NCBI RefSeq assembly: GCF_905475465.1
Contig: NC_062257.1
Span: 2,480,001-2,544,000, forward strand
Source: Pieris napi
Taxonomy: Eukaryota > Arthropoda > Insecta > Lepidoptera > Pieridae
DNA length: 64,000 bases
Direction of reading: 5' to 3'
Each line of letters opens with the position of its first letter. Position 1 is the first letter of the stretch. Shown here piece after piece: positions 11,900-24,848 of this stretch. The position numbers were made by a program, and so were the translations under genes. A model generated the notes under the pieces. The model had not been told where the DNA came from. It did no database searches and worked only from the letters and a program-made list of their open reading frames with translations.

Positions 11900-12010
11900 A
11901 CTAGTCTGGCCATAAATACTGTTACATAAAAACTTTTTGTTTTTCAACTTTTTAATTATTTTCAAATTTGGAACAATCTGTTTGGGCAACTTTTTTACAA
12001 TATATATTAA
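11900..12010 (-). repeat. Terminal fragment of a 'TAGTCTGGCCATAAA' element
   Basis: 'ctagtctggccataaatact' followed by 'gttacataaaaact' matches the reverse complement of 46040-46090. A related end occurs at 43440. It is one terminus of a DNA transposon whose other end is not seen here. Confidence 0.45.
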
Positions 12011-12214
12011 TAAAGAGTTATTGTAAGCCTAAATCGAATATCTAACTAAATTATAACACTTATTATTTAAGTAAATAATATAATAAATTCATAACTTTTG
12101 TTAGTATATAAAATAATAAACGGCTCAAATATAAAGAGTCTTTCCTCCAACTTCTATTTGTTCCCTTTGGAGTAGGGTCTTGGGCCGTATGATTCAAGGG
12201 CACAGGCGCTAATT

Positions 12215-12355
12215 AAAGATTTAAGTTGGTGCCTGGTAGATAGTACCGGTGACCCCAGAGCTGGTGCTTTCCTCGCTCAACGAATAAGTATCGCAATACA
12301 GCGAGGAAATGCCAGAAATAAAGGCACACTGCCACAGGGACCAAACTTTTAAACT
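12215..12355 (+). pseudogene. LINE polyprotein C-terminal remnant
   Basis: The plus strand reads 'LVDSTGDPRAGAFLAQRISI' and then 'AIQRGNARNKGTLPQGPNF' before a stop. 'FLAQRISIAIQRGNA' is a recognisable C-terminal motif of LINE polyproteins common in Lepidoptera. Only this short tail remains. Confidence 0.6.
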
Positions 12356-12851
12356 TGTTTTAATTGTCTTTTTATTATTAGGTATTAGGTAGGTTAAGAA
12401 AATTTTAAATACTGTGTATTTGATTGTTATTACTAATAAATATATATAAATGCGTAAATACCTTTTTAGTTTCCGGGAACTTCGACACTAATTATTGATA
12501 CTTAATTAATAACACATTAGACGCCTAGTAACCATAATATATAAACACAATTTATTAAAAATCAATTAAAACTCACCATAACAATAAAGACTCGAAACTT
12601 CGCGACATTTTAATACTTATTCATATTAAAATTACGTACGAATCTGACGGCATCTAAATCTTTAATGAAATATTCAATGACGAAAAACGAGTTAGAATCA
12701 CCTTGCACGTTTTAAATTTGGTCAAAGCTCAATAGAACATTTCCTATACATTAAATAGGTACTTTATTTGTAAACTTTTAAAACTAAATTACAGTCTAAT
12801 AAGCTATTAATTTGAATAATCAATGGCTATATATATACATATATGGAAAGT

Positions 12852-13130
12852 AGTGTTGGCCTGGTGGCTTCAGCTTGCGATTCTCATCCCTGAGGTCGTA
12901 GGTTCGATCCCCAGCTGTGCACCAATGGACTTTCTATGTGCGCATTTAACACTCGCTCGTACGGTGAAGGAAAATATCGTGAAGAAACAGGCTTGCTTTA
13001 GACCGAAAAGAGTCGACGGCGTGTGTCAGGTACAGGAGGCTGATCACCTACTTACCTATTAGATTGACAAATGATCATGAAACAGATATCTAAGGCCCAG
13101 ATCTAAAAAGGTTGAAGCGCCACTGATGTT
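12852..13130 (+). repeat. tRNA-derived SINE, family B
   Basis: It starts 'agtgttggcctggtggcttc', has the B box GGTTCGATCC at about 12902, then 'ctgtgcaccaatggactttc', 'gtcgacggcgtgtgtcagg' and ends 'aaggttg.agcgccactgatg'. Other copies are at 16856, 39319 (minus), 55577, 59487 (minus) and 63603 (minus), with fragments at 20727, 53752, 54885 and 55112. Confidence 0.75.
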
Positions 13131-13170
13131 ATATATATATGTTAATGTTTACAATTTTACGTTGACATAT

Positions 13171-13490
13171 ACAAGCTGATCCGGCAAACGTCGTTTTGCC
13201 ATATATATGATTTATAATAAAAAATAGGGGTTGATCGTAGAGGGGTGAAAATTAGGGGTTGTATGTATTTTTAATGCTGTACCATAAAAAAAAATTATCT
13301 AAAAATAAAAATAAAAAAAATTTAGGGGTGGACTACCCTTAACATTTAGGGGGATGAACAATAGATGTTGTCCGATTTTCAGACATACCCAATATGCACA
13401 CAAAATTTCATGAGAATCGGTCAAGCCGTTTCGGAGGAGTTTAACTACAAACACCGCGACACGAGAATTTTATATATTAGATATATGACC
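13171..13490 (-). mobile_element. Helitron-like non-autonomous element
   Basis: On the minus strand it runs from 'ttctcgtgtcgc' and 'ccgattctcatgaaatttt' to the 3' hairpin GGCAAAACGACGTTTGCC followed by GATCAGCTTG, a mutated CTAG end. Same family as 37684-38000 and the truncated copy at 53099. Confidence 0.6.
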
Positions 13491-13757
13491 TCCTTCGGGA
13501 CCTTAATGTGGACGTTGTCCGAATAAAAAAAAAATGCTGGAAATGTTCCGTGAAATGTCGAGGCTATCCTCTTGATACCACGGACCCAGTGCGAAGATTG
13601 AAAAAGACATAACCGTTTGAACTAGTGAATTAGTTTGATGTTTTAAACAGTGGTAAGTGTACACAAGAACAGAGTGTCTTCCTCTATACTGTAAGAGCGA
13701 GGCCCCACTACTGCGTTGCGTCGTCGCAGCGTCGCCGCTACGACGTTTCCCATATAA

Positions 13758-14157
13758 GGCTGCGTCCCCAGTAGGCAAACAGTTAGCGGCTGACTGAGTG
13801 AGCCGCAAATTTGCAGCGAACTGAAATTTGAGTTAGCTGCAGACTCAAATCAATTTTCGTGCGTCGCAAGCAAACTGTTAAGAGTTAGCCGCTTATTTAG
13901 CCGACCGACTGAATTATCACTTTACTTTTGTTGTACGAAGGGAGTGGTTGTGTTGGTCACGATGGATATTTACCGGTTTTGGTGGGAGTCGGCCGCTCAC
14001 TAAGATAGTCGGCGCGCGTAACGCTGCAAACTGCGTACAGTGAGCGCAAAACTAGCAAACAGTGAACACTCCATTTGAAATATATGGAAGGGCGTACTAA
14101 ACCGATACGCCACTAACTCAGTCGGCGGCTAACAGTTTGCCTACTGGGGACGCAGCC
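13758..14157. mobile_element. Nested 400-bp MITE
   Basis: Inverted termini GGCTGCGTCCCCAGTAGGCA / complement, extending about 40 bp with small differences. Flanks are TAA (left) and TTA (right), consistent with a TWA target although the middle base differs. It lies inside the 13695-14825 element. Confidence 0.65.
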
Positions 14158-14395
14158 TTATTTTTATACATGCCCCATCACACCGTTGCGTCGTGGCGCG
14201 CGACGTTTACACGGATCGGCGGACAAGAGACGAAGCGGGGGGGAGGGTGATCACTATTTCTTAATGCTATCAGAGGAGATATCCAGAATCTTCTATGGTT
14301 TCTAAGTTTAATTCGGCGGTGGCGTGATAAAATCAACAAAAGAACACGTTTGTGTCTGTCGATTGCGAAGGCTGAGTCGCAGATGCGACGGCGTG

Positions 14396-14721
14396 TATAT
14401 GTTAACGTAAAATTGTAAAAACCGTTAGATTGTAATCTATCTCGCGAGATTATAAACTGTCGAAAGATTGTGAACCTCAGCGTACTGCTTACAATTTAAC
14501 GTATTATTATTCGGTAGATTGTACTACACTAACTTAGTTATCATTCAAACTTCTTTGGTCAATTACAGATTAATTTTACTTCCCAACAATTTCATATAAC
14601 TACCGAATAATAATACCTTAAATTGTAAGCAGTTCGTTGAGGTTCACAATCTTTCGACAGTTTACAATCTCGCGAGATATATTACAATCTAACGGTGTTT
14701 ACAATTTTACGGTGACATATA
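14396..14721. mobile_element. Nested palindromic MITE
   Basis: Arms of about 120 bp ('tatatgtta.cgtaaaattg', 'cgttagattgtaat', 'ctcgcgagat', 'cgaaagattgtgaacct', 'ccgaataataat') are arranged as an inverted repeat around about 14555. A partial copy of the same terminus is at 13137-13168. It lies inside the GC-rich element 13695-14825. Confidence 0.65.
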
Positions 14722-15039
14722 CCCTCTTGCGTCGCGACGTCGTGCGTCGAGGCAACGCAGATGTGGCATACAACGCGTCGATCCGATGCGACGATGCGAC
14801 GCAACGCAGTAGTGGGGCCTCGCCCTAAGTAGTGTTATTGGACACTTTCTTATGTTAAATATTCATTTTAGTAAATTAGATTATACTTATTATGACTCTT
14901 AAGTTAGGCTAGATCAATTACGTCTTAGTGAAGAGATCAATTTAGTTCAATCACACAGTTAGGTATATAGTCTATGATCATAATAAACTATGTACTTTCA
15001 ATTTTACGTTCGTAACCAAAGCATTATTTATTTTCTTGC

Positions 15040-15215
15040 GTCTGAACCGCAAACTACCTGTTGTGGTCTCTGGCAGAATGACCAGCGTTGTGGAACAGGT
15101 CCCAGCATAATGCTGAGCCAGGACCGGTTAAAACCACAACACACATTATGTATTTGTATTATTATTTTGAGCGTTTCTGTGTGTGTTTCGTTAGCAATAA
15201 ATGTTCTATGTCTAT
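15040..15215 (+). repeat. Probable LINE 3' region
   Basis: The block 'ctggcagaatgaccagcgtt ... gtttcgttagcaataaatgt' resembles a noncoding LINE end found widely in moth sequences. It is recognised only from general familiarity. Confidence 0.35.
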
Positions 15216-15522
15216 ATAGGAAATTAAGCATAAAATTTAATCATTCTTTAAAATTTATACCCGAGTTACGGGTGTTAAACTTAAAAATGCTTCGGGTATT
15301 CCCAAATTATTCAGAGTTCAGAGAGACAATTATTAAAAATTATATATTCACACATAAAAGTAAAATAATTGTGTTTATTCATTATAACAATGCATTACAA
15401 TGTAAGATTTGAGAACCCTTTTAAGTAAAAAAATAGGTTCCAAGCTCTTCCATAACAAATTTAATTTAATATAATTATAGTTATTAGTTACACCGTGACA
15501 GTCAATCGTGATATTATAACAG

Positions 15523-15762
15523 CCCTGCGATTCTGTAACTCACTTTTCGAACTCACACAGCATTTTCGCATCGGCGGTCGCTCTCAAATCAGTCGTGAAG
15601 CAGTCATTTTATGATTTGGCATTCTAAAAAGGTGGGAGCTTGTAGTTTATTGTTTATCAGAATGCCAAATCATAAAATGACTGCTTCACGACTGATTTGA
15701 GAGCGACCGCCGATGCGAAAACCGCTGTGTGAGTTCGAAAAGTGAGTTACAGAATCGCAGGG
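15523..15762. mobile_element. Hairpin MITE, copy 2
   Basis: Same family as 3661-3901. Flanked on both sides by CAG, a direct 3-bp duplication. The arms pair almost perfectly. Confidence 0.85.
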
Positions 15763-15763
15763 C

Positions 15764-16300
15764 AGTTAAAGTAAATGCCCAGTATAACACGTGTATATAT
15801 ATATGTGTGTATATTATGAAGGGGGAAAGGAACAGCGCGTGGGCCAATCAAAGTTCTTTATTTAAACCTTGCGAGCGCTGATTGGTGGATTATGACGGAA
15901 GATTTTACGTTCCAATTCATGTAGCGAAATTAGACGAATTTATCGTACATTACTTTAATAAATTATTATTTCCATATCCTATATTCTATTTCAAATCTTG
16001 TTAGTATATTTGTAGCTAAATGTTAGTAATAATATGTTTCATAGTCGTATCGATATGGACCCCTGAAGAAGGCCTGCTCTAACCTTTTCCAGATCTCTCT
16101 ATCTTTGCCAATAGTCTGCCAGTCCCTTCGAGATAATATAGGCAGATGCATTTAGCGGTGACATGGAGTAAGGGAAACTATTAAACCCTGGACCGACCCC
16201 TGCGTCACAATAATCAGTTAATGCGGCATGGACAGGGGGTCAATAAAAAAAAATGAAAAATATTAAAAATTATGTTAATAATTATCCTGTCATAGAGTCA
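15764..16300. other. Unannotated DNA
   Basis: No gene. 15820-15970 ('ggccaatcaaagttc', 'ttggtggattatgacgg') may be a transposon remnant but I cannot place it. Confidence 0.3.
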
Positions 16301-16309
16301 TTGAATTTC

Positions 16310-16450
16310 ATTTTTTTAATAGGGCACGACCGGCAGGCTCATCTGATGTTAAGTAATACCACCATGGACACTCTCAAAGCCAGGGGGTCCAGTCCGTTGC
16401 CGGCCTTTTAAGAATTGGAACGCTCTTTTCATAAAGGACCCTAAGTCGAA
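16310..16450 (-). repeat. LINE 3' end, minus orientation
   Basis: On the minus strand it reads 'gggtcctttatgaaaagagc..' through '.gccggcaacgga' to 'gatgagcctgcc', the tail family preserved at 46260-46440. Confidence 0.55.
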
Positions 16451-16855
16451 TTTTCGGAAATGATACTTATATTTTCATTGTCATTGTATGTAACCTAATA
16501 ACCTAACGAGAGGCGAGTTATTGAACGGTGACATCATAAATTATTTTGTTTAAATAAAGTTGCAAGTTATTAAAAACATTACAGAATTTCCCGTGACGTC
16601 ATTAAATTACATTTTACATTCACAATACACGTTACACCTGTCTAATGACGTCAAAGCGCAAAAAGTATTTCGCAACATTACGGTAAAAAATATAAATGTT
16701 ATTTAGCTTCGCCGCCATATTTTATTTATTGCTTGTCAAACGATTAATCATTTAATGCGTTTTAATTATGTTTCTTACTGTGAATTAGTACCAATAGTTG
16801 ACTATTTGACAGTATGTAAAGTAAAGCTTTAGAAATGATATACAAATGTTTTTTT

Positions 16856-17140
16856 GAGCAGTGTTGGCCTAACGGCTTCAGGGTGCGACTATCATCCCTG
16901 AGTCGTAGGTTCGATCCCCGGCTGTGCATCAATGGACTTTCTATGTGCGCATTTAACATTCGCTCGAACGGTGAAGGAAAACATCGTGAGGAAACCGGCT
17001 TGCCTTAGAACGTCATAGTCGTAAAAAGTCGTGCGTCAGGCACAGAAGGCTGATCACCTACTTGCCTATTAGATGATCATGAAACAGATACAGAAATCTG
17101 AGGCCGAGACCTAAAAAGGTTGTAGCGCTATTGATATATT
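16856..17140 (+). repeat. tRNA-derived SINE, family B
   Basis: Full-length copy with B box GGTTCGATCCC at about 16910, ending 'aaaggttgtagcgctattgata'. Confidence 0.75.
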
Positions 17141-17289
17141 TTGTGTGCTTTCCCGCGTCGCACATCTTCAATGTATGACCATGGAAATTTTTGATTAAAA
17201 ACTTCTTCAGAAAAAAGTAAAAAAGGTAAGCCCGGGTTAAGACCGGTGACGGTTGTATGGAGATGTTGAGATAAAACACTTTGTTTGAA

Positions 17290-19460
17290 GCTGGGTAACA
17301 ACTGGCTTTAATGGTTTAAAATATGAGCTTATAATTAACATAACATTACGGGTACTGAGGTTGCGACGCTAAAAAAATATAACTAAAGAGGCTTCTTTAA
17401 AGGTTCTTAAATACGACTGACACTTCAAAGTGTAGTCGGCCTTTTTGGACATTATCGGAAACGAGAATGTTTAGACTTTAAATACAATTTATGAGTGTGG
17501 TAAAAACTAAATGACTCAATAATGGCTTCAAATGTACGGTGATTGTTCACATTTTTATGCATCTAATTATTACCTAAAATATTTATATATAACATAACTA
17601 AAGTTAGGTTAGATAACTCCCGCCATAACTTGTTTGGTAATAATATAGATTAAATATCTACCTTCCTTTGTCTTTGGTTCTAATATCCAGCGAGTGGAAG
17701 AATACAGTATGTTAATATATTCGGGTTTTTACGTTGCGTGAAGTCTTTGGGTATAAACTGGGGCAGGCGTTTTCTTTGTTTGCAAATATTAAATCAAGTT
17801 TCTATGGAAAATACTAATAAATAAACCATTGTTCATGTAGCAGGTATTTATAATTTATAGCTTAATTAACTCTTTAATTGATCCACTTACACGAATACAC
17901 GCTATATAAAGCCATAATCGACAATCGAATCATTAAAAATAATTTATATAGCATAAGTAATTGGCTATATTATTGGTAAAAAAGTTGGGGCGGCCGCAGA
18001 GCGGAAAATAGTAAACGTCTCAAGTATATCTTTATTTTTGCTCTGTTGGTTAAGAAATTTGAAAATACGGCATACTTTATTGTTATGATTACTAATAAAC
18101 ACTTAAGTATTTTTATAATATTCGCTATCTGAGAATTTTGAGCTTTTATTTTTCATACTGTCAAGTACCAATAGTTGACTATTTGACAGTATGGAAAGTA
18201 AAGCGTTCTTGAATGATATCTCTAAAAGGCTTTGAAAACCATTATGGAGTAAAATAACTTGTAAATATTCGTATTTTTTTTAATATTGATTTTTTATACG
18301 TCAGTGAAGGGACACAATTCGGTCACAGATTATACTGTGAAAGAAGGATGGTGAATAGTTTTTCCAATCTAAAGGGAGGATCCTCGACCAGTCTAATCGA
18401 CTGGCATGAAGAGCCCAGTGGCATTTTTTAAATGTTTTTGTTGGCCTGAAGGGCCTTGACAGCTGAACTTGTAAAAATCCTTATCGGGAAATACTTAGCG
18501 CGTTTCAGGGTCATGGCAGTAAATGTCGCCGCAGAATGTACGTTTCGCTACACTATGATGACGTCTTCGTCTTATTATTGTAAATAATACCTGAATGACA
18601 ATTAACACAGTAAAAACTTGACGTCTTTACTTACAAGTATGACACATACGCGACGCCGTTTTGCCAAAAGAAGCGTTTTGGCCGTAGATAGAGTATAGAA
18701 CTAGATGAGCTTCTAAAATAACAATAAAAACTAAAGAGAGAAGGCATTAACGTGAAATACTTAAGTGCGAGCGAAACAGAGTATCAGTTTTTCTGTCTCT
18801 ATTTGCGTATCGGGTTTTATTTGTTTACCACTGAGCCCTTGGTGGTAAACAAAATCTCTCATTATATTTTTTTACTTTATTATTTTCTTGGATTATTATT
18901 ATTTTGTGTGTTTATGTGTGTGTGTTTTTGTTAGTAATAAATGTTATGACTATGTCTAAATTTAAGATTTTTTGTTATGACACTCATTACATTATGTAAG
19001 TAATTTAGTGTAAGTAATGCAATACGCGAAAAATGATTAATATTACTTAACATAATTTAGCATATCGATATATACCTCTACAAGTCTAACCCACATCACT
19101 ACACCTATCCATAAGTGCGAGCGAGACAGACAGATCAATATGATTTATGACGCGAAATATTTTAAAGTCGACTAAATAATTCTAAAATAGTTAAAAATTT
19201 ATTAGTTAAAATCTTATCCAATAGCCTATTAATGATTCTACGTACTTAAGGTTATATTTACGTCAATGCGTGATGCATGTCAGGCATTTTATAATAACGT
19301 CATTTAAGCAAGCACCAACATGTTTAATGAGCATTAATTTGCCGTGACCCCAGCGACACCCAATTACTCATAAAGTTCTGGTAATATTTTCTATAATTAT
19401 TGCTTTAATTCTACCTACATTTAAATCCAAGGAAATAAGTCTCCAAAATCGTGATAACAA
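17290..19460. other. Long stretch without a supported gene
   Basis: AT-rich. A 40-bp segment ('gtaccaatagttgactatttgacagtatg') occurs both at 16788 and at 18166, so part of it is repetitive. 18755-18800 and 19110-19130 share 'agtgcgagcgagacag'. No coding frame or element boundary could be defined. Confidence 0.4.
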
Positions 19461-19473
19461 AATGTATACATAC

Positions 19474-20251
19474 CAGCGTTGCCAGACGTCCCGATTTTAG
19501 CGGGACGTCCCGATTTTTAAATCAAAATGAAATGTCCCGCGCGGGACAGGCTTAGTCCCGCTTTTCGGGAATAACTCGATGGCAATAAGAAGTGTGTACT
19601 ACCACCACCGCACAATAATGGTACCAACTCTTTCAACAGTATCCAAAAAAATACCAGGATTATCTTCAAACTTTATATTAAGTATCCTACCATCAAACTG
19701 CTTTCCAAAACGCCTTCTTTTTGAAATGCATCGTAAATTTAAGGAAATCAGAGTTACTCAAGTTTAATCTGCAGCTATCCTGTGAAGAGTTCTTCGTCTT
19801 TTTTAAAGAGGAAAATGAAACTTTTAAAGAAGTTATATTATCTTCATAGAAATATTATGAACAAGTAATTTTTATAAATAATTACTGTCTTATTGTAAGT
19901 TGCAATTTGAAACACTCACTCTTCAGAGTATTGTTTAAAACGCTTTATTTTTCTAATAAATAAAACTTTTTTTTATTTAGATTTTTTGTTTTTCAAACAG
20001 AAGATCAATAAGAACTATATTTTAACGATAGGTTTACCGGTTAATCTGATTTAAATACATTTTCTGTGACTATGTTCCCTGTATATTGTCACGCAAACGT
20101 GTTTTGAATTCAATTAAAAACATAAATATTTAAAAACTTCTGATTAGTTAATTTTTTTAACTATGTCCCGCTTTCGAAAAATGAATCCCACTTTTTTCAC
20201 TTTAAAAGTGCCAAAATCCCGACTTGACTAAAAATAAATCTGGCAACGCTG
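19474..20251. mobile_element. hAT element remnant with 8-bp TSD
   Basis: Inverted termini CAGCGTTGCCAGA / TCTGGCAACGCTG are flanked by a perfect 8-bp duplication ATACATAC (19466-19473 and 20252-20259). The subterminal regions repeat 'cccgattttagcgggacg' and 'tcccgcttt'-type blocks in both orientations. The interior has only short open frames (62 codons at 19579-19767) with no transposase motif I can identify. A non-autonomous hAT element. Confidence 0.88.
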
Positions 20252-20726
20252 ATACATACGCACATGTTAATACTCGGAACAAACGCAGGCTGGAATTTCC
20301 CCGCAGTAGATTATCTAAAGTTAGTTCTTTTTTGGTAAAAGGGATACTCTTCTTTAATAAAATCCCAGAGGCTCTTTTATCTCTGCCTTTTAATAAATTT
20401 AAGAAATGTATTAAAGAAATGTAAAAAGGCTTACTATAAAATTAACGATTATCTAGTTGACAAAAGGGCCTGGGACTACTTCTAATTAATTTGCGATATT
20501 TGTTTTAAAATAAATGTTGTTTGCCATAGTCATTTTGTATGATGATTTGCTATTTTAAAGGAGTACCGAGAGTTTTACGCCGGCTTTTTCTCTCGGCCAT
20601 CCTCCATCCCCTGTATCTGATATTCCATAATAAACATTTTATTTTTTTTATTTTATTTATTTATTTCAGAAATATATACATCATCCTTACAGACTGCCAA
20701 TACGATAATGTCAAGAAAAAAGACAT

Positions 20727-20802
20727 GCGACTCTCATCGCTGAGGTCGTAGGTTCGATCCCGTGAACTAAATAGGTTGTAGTGCCACTGAGTTGTTTAAT
20801 TT
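20727..20802 (+). repeat. Internally deleted SINE B
   Basis: The head ('gcgactctcatcgctgaggt', B box GGTTCGATCC) is joined directly to the tail ('aggttgtagtgccactga'). Confidence 0.55.
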
Positions 20803-20859
20803 TTTTAAAGTTCATGACCAAATAACTTAGAACGAAGCATTGTAGGAGTAAAAAAGTAA

Positions 20860-21045
20860 AACTAAATGCAAAACATGTAAGACTGAAATGGCAATGGACG
20901 GGACACATGGTAAGAGAAGAAAGGGAAAACGGACATAGACTATAGAGGATCACAGAGTAAACCCCTATGGCTAGAGAAGCCAAGGGTGAGGCGTTGGGAA
21001 TACGACATAAGGTTAGCCGAGGAAGGAATGTATGCGTGTGTGATG
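20860..21045 (+). pseudogene. RTE-like LINE C-terminal fragment
   Basis: Plus-strand translation gives 'KHVRLKWQWTGHMVRE' and, after frame changes, 'EWTPMAREAKGEALGIRHK', resembling the conserved 'LKWxWAGHxxR ... GRP' end of RTE-type LINE polyproteins. Multiple breaks. Confidence 0.5.
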
Positions 21046-21245
21046 CGGCATTCGCTCTATCTCACTCTCTCAATCTTTCTCACTTGCTTGCTCCCTACTC
21101 ACTCTCTTTCAATCGGTCTCAATCGCTCTCTCCCTTTTCTTCCACAAAAACGCTGCACATCTTCGTGACGCTAGCATTATTATTATTGCGTTTCATCCCT
21201 AAAAATTTTACCCTCATGCGCCTAAAGAAGTTTCACTTAAAAAAA
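21045..21245 (+). repeat. Dispersed repeat with TCTCTC tract
   Basis: 'cactctctcaatctttctc', 'cgctgcacatcttcgtgacg', 'ttttaccctcatg' and 'gaagtttcact' recur in the same order at 40395-40535, and inverted at 49575-49700. No coding capacity; family unknown. Confidence 0.55.
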
Positions 21246-21719
21246 TCCCCAAAATAAAGATGGATGCTCAGATAAATGAGTATTTTGTTTACCTAATCTT
21301 TTAGACTTACACAAGTAAAACCGCCCCTTTCCATGTCTTCAATTATTTTTCCTGTTATGCAATGTTACTATTAATCTTCAACTAATTTCATCCTCCTTTA
21401 GTTAGTAAAAAAATACAATTCAATGTGAACATTTTATTAAAACGCTTATTACAAAGCAAGTGCTTGAACTAACATACAAGGTATAAATTACAGAAGTACA
21501 AAAAATATAAGCTTATTGTCATACAGATTACATTTAAAAAAATTAATTAAAAACTTTAGCTATGCTAAATTCTTTAAACTTGGGCCATGATTCCTCGGCC
21601 TTAATGGATAGCATTTCGAAATTGAGCATGTGAAAAATTACCTGTGGTACTTACTAGGCTTAAAAGCCCGCCATCTAGTGGAAGTGTGATGTACAATGAG
21701 CCTTAAAAATACTGAGTAC

Positions 21720-21855
21720 ATACTTAAGTAGCGTTCAGTTCAAGTATAACGTTTTATTATACTTGAGTACAGAAAAACGTTACGGCTCGTTACATGGGGG
21801 GGGGGGGTCCAATAATCTCCAAAAATTGCGTGACGTAATACTTGAACGCTCCCTT
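21720..21855. mobile_element. Partial poly-G MITE
   Basis: The right end 'cgtgacgtaatacttgaacgctccc' followed by TTA is identical to that of 35691-35990. Inside it has 'gaaaaacgttacgg' and a run of 12 G. The left end is degraded. Confidence 0.6.
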
Positions 21856-21859
21856 ATAG

Positions 21860-24840
21860 AATATTAAGGGCTATGTAATATGTTGTCGTTATCAAGTCCC
21901 TGTAAACAGGTGATAATATTTCAAAATGACGAAATAAGAATAAACTTGCGATATAGGGGTTGGATTTAGAAATACGCCGCTTAAATTTGATGATACTGAT
22001 TATGTAGGTGTCTCGGGGGACCTTGATTGGAACCAATCCAAGTAATTTTGGCTGCCGGAGTTGCGTCTAAGTATAAAAAAAATAAATATAATTTTGTGCA
22101 TTGCATTGAAATTTGTTAAACGAATCGTTCATTTTATGTGGTTGGGGGTGATAACTACTCCCCCCCCCTCGCATCCCCCACTTCGGGGGACGTATTTCTA
22201 AATTGTTACCCGATATATCATATAGAACAGAAATAAAGGACCGCAAGCATTGTACTGTTCTTGTAAAGTGTAAAGAATAAATGAGAAACAATTCTTCAGA
22301 ACAATCATTACTTAAACATACTAAGCATAACTTTTACCACAAGCAAATTTCCCGCCGCTCCCGCCATTTTAAATTGTGAAGTTTACTGCTATCGATTCAA
22401 CGTTACACTGGATCTTGATTTTAAATAAAATTTTCAAAAAAACAATAAACATTGTGAAATTAATTTCCATAGATGGCGCACCATTAAACCCCTATTAAAT
22501 TTAACACTTCGGACTGTTCTTTTTGTACATATTCCACTAATTACTAGAGCATATTTTTAAAAGATTGCTGGCTTGACAAAATGTGGAAAATACATTTAAG
22601 GTAATAATAGATTTTATGATGTTATGGCCTAACATTATAAGTCAAACTCATTCATTGAGTCATTGGCAAATTCAATCATTAAAATTTACATATTATGTAA
22701 TGCGACAGTAAACTTAAAGGATTTTTTTAAAAAACTAAATGCAATATAAAATAAAGATATACAATTCAACCATAACAGACCATCACCAACCATCCGTTAC
22801 ATTGTGTGGACAAAATGTGGATTAAAGTTGGCATTGTTTGTTACCATAGGTACAAAGTTTAACATACTTTATAACCAATTGCCTGAGAATGCTTGTCTCA
22901 TTTATTTAAAGTCATCTCTATATTATATTTCTAGTATATGTTAAAGAACATTTGTGCTTTGTACAGAAGCCGTAGTTATATTCTCATTCTTAATCTGTAG
23001 ATAATTCTTAATAAGTACACCACTTCTGTAAACTTGTACTTACTTTACTACCCTCAATAACTTCTCTATACTGACCTTATCATAACACAAGGTAAAGTGA
23101 AGAATTAGAAAAATATTGCTAACATTTGAAACAAAATCTCAAACAAATAAATATAAAAATTATTTGTGTGTCGTTAGTTAGTTGTAGCATGGAAATATTT
23201 TGATTCACTTACCATTTCTCTGCTTTATGAATTAAAGGCTTAAGGGTTAGTAGAGATAAAACTTGTTGGATAGTAAATTTATCAAGGAAACTATATAATA
23301 TCAGGATACCAGCAAATTATCAGGGGTTAAAGCACACAGTATGAGATAATAGTAGATTGTCAAGACTTTCGCCAACCCTTGCTCTCATGAGTCAGCCAAT
23401 GATTCATCAATTTTAAATAATTATTATTCACGAGGTGTTGTCACGTCAACCTTGTTCGTGTGAAAATACAAATACAAATATTAATCAACCAAATGTGTCA
23501 CTAAATATATCATTGATATAATGTACCACTGACTGGTGCACTAATGTTGGACAAGTACTTTCAGAGATTTTTTCCTACAAACTTACAAACTGTTGTATCT
23601 AATATTAGTGATGAATTTCATAACACAAATTTTACTTTGGTGTGAATAACAATAAAAACATGGTTTTATAACATTACCCTTAAACTAAAATAACCAAATT
23701 ATTTAATTAAATACTGCACTTTTTTCACTTTACCTTAGATTATATGGAATTTTTAGTATTCTTTTTTTAATCTCAACCTGTATATGTATTGAATTAAAAA
23801 AAAAAAATTGAGGCCTAACTCAACCTAAAAAATTGATACTCCAAATTGCTAATAATCTACAACAATTCCACATATAACTATCATTATATAGTTAAATATA
23901 GCTACCATTTAATCAAGTTTGCCACTCAGTCTGAACAAACTTTAATCATTTTCAATTCAGCTGTTATACATATTTGTACAATATACCTTTCTAAGGTTTA
24001 TAATTACTGGATTATCAGTGCTACTTAGTCTCAATATATAATGATTTGTGCTACACTAAACTTATATAAACTAACAGTCTTATTCATAAACATACTAGAT
24101 AAAGATCTAGATAGTGTTATCACATCTACTATAGGTCGGTTATTGAAAGCTGGCGGGTTCACAGTACTCACACTAATGCAATTTCACATACAGTATGTTT
24201 CAAAATATGATTTTTTTGCCATGCTATACATTTTAGTCCACTCATACTCGACGGACAGTCTATTCATGATGTATTTCAGTTTGACATCACGTCTCGCGCT
24301 TATTCACAGACACTACACAAGCACAAAGTGTAAATGTGTTGAAGCCGCCAGCTTTAGTTAACATACCTATAGCTATTGTCTCAATAAAATAAAGTCCAAC
24401 CCTTTTAAGAAAATTTTAGTCTGGCAAAAATGATTATTAATAGGAAAGTACATCATGTAGGAATCTATGGGATTGTGTAAGAATATACTAAATGTATATT
24501 CTAGAATTTACAGTCTGCAGTTTTGTAATATTCTTTTTAGACTAGTTTACTCAAAATGATATGATAATTTACTTATATTTTTAGTATGTTTATGCATAAA
24601 ACCATAAGGTTTCCTTATAAAGTAGAATATAACAAATTACCTTAATATTAATGGAATGTCAAATTTGATCAATTCACAGTGGTCTAAATAAGATATGTGA
24701 CAATAATTTGAATCATCATCTCCACCATACATCAGTCTTTTTATATTTTCATAAGATGAACACAAGATTCTGTAGGCATTTTCTCTCAATTCTGTCACAT
24801 TTTAGTAGTTGCCTCAAGGGAGCGCAGTAAGGGCGCACGG
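21860..24840 (-). other. Region downstream of M6, possibly its 3' UTR
   Basis: There is almost no transposon debris apart from the poly-G MITE at its far end and a small inverted pair ('aaagctggcgg' at 24147, complement at 24345). This contrasts with the rest of the window. A minus-strand AATAAA lies near 21433. A long 3' UTR for M6 would explain the low repeat load, but nothing in the sequence proves it. Confidence 0.3.
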
Positions 24841-24848
24841 GCCATATA

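Larger units (their letters stand above)
13695..14825. mobile_element. Harbinger-like element, GC-rich TIRs, host to two others
   Basis: Termini GAGCGAGGCCCCACTACTGC and, at the right in reverse complement, GGGCGAGGCCCCACTACTGC. Both continue through GTTGCGTCG repeats. A TAA direct duplication (13692-13694 and 14826-14828) matches the TWA target preference of PIF/Harbinger transposons. There is no transposase. The interior contains two further palindromic elements (13758-14157 and 14396-14721). Confidence 0.75.

Noticed and set aside
24041..24361. 106-codon plus-strand ORF opposite the M6 3' region
   Set aside because: No motif. Its ends coincide with a small inverted pair, suggesting a MITE rather than a gene.
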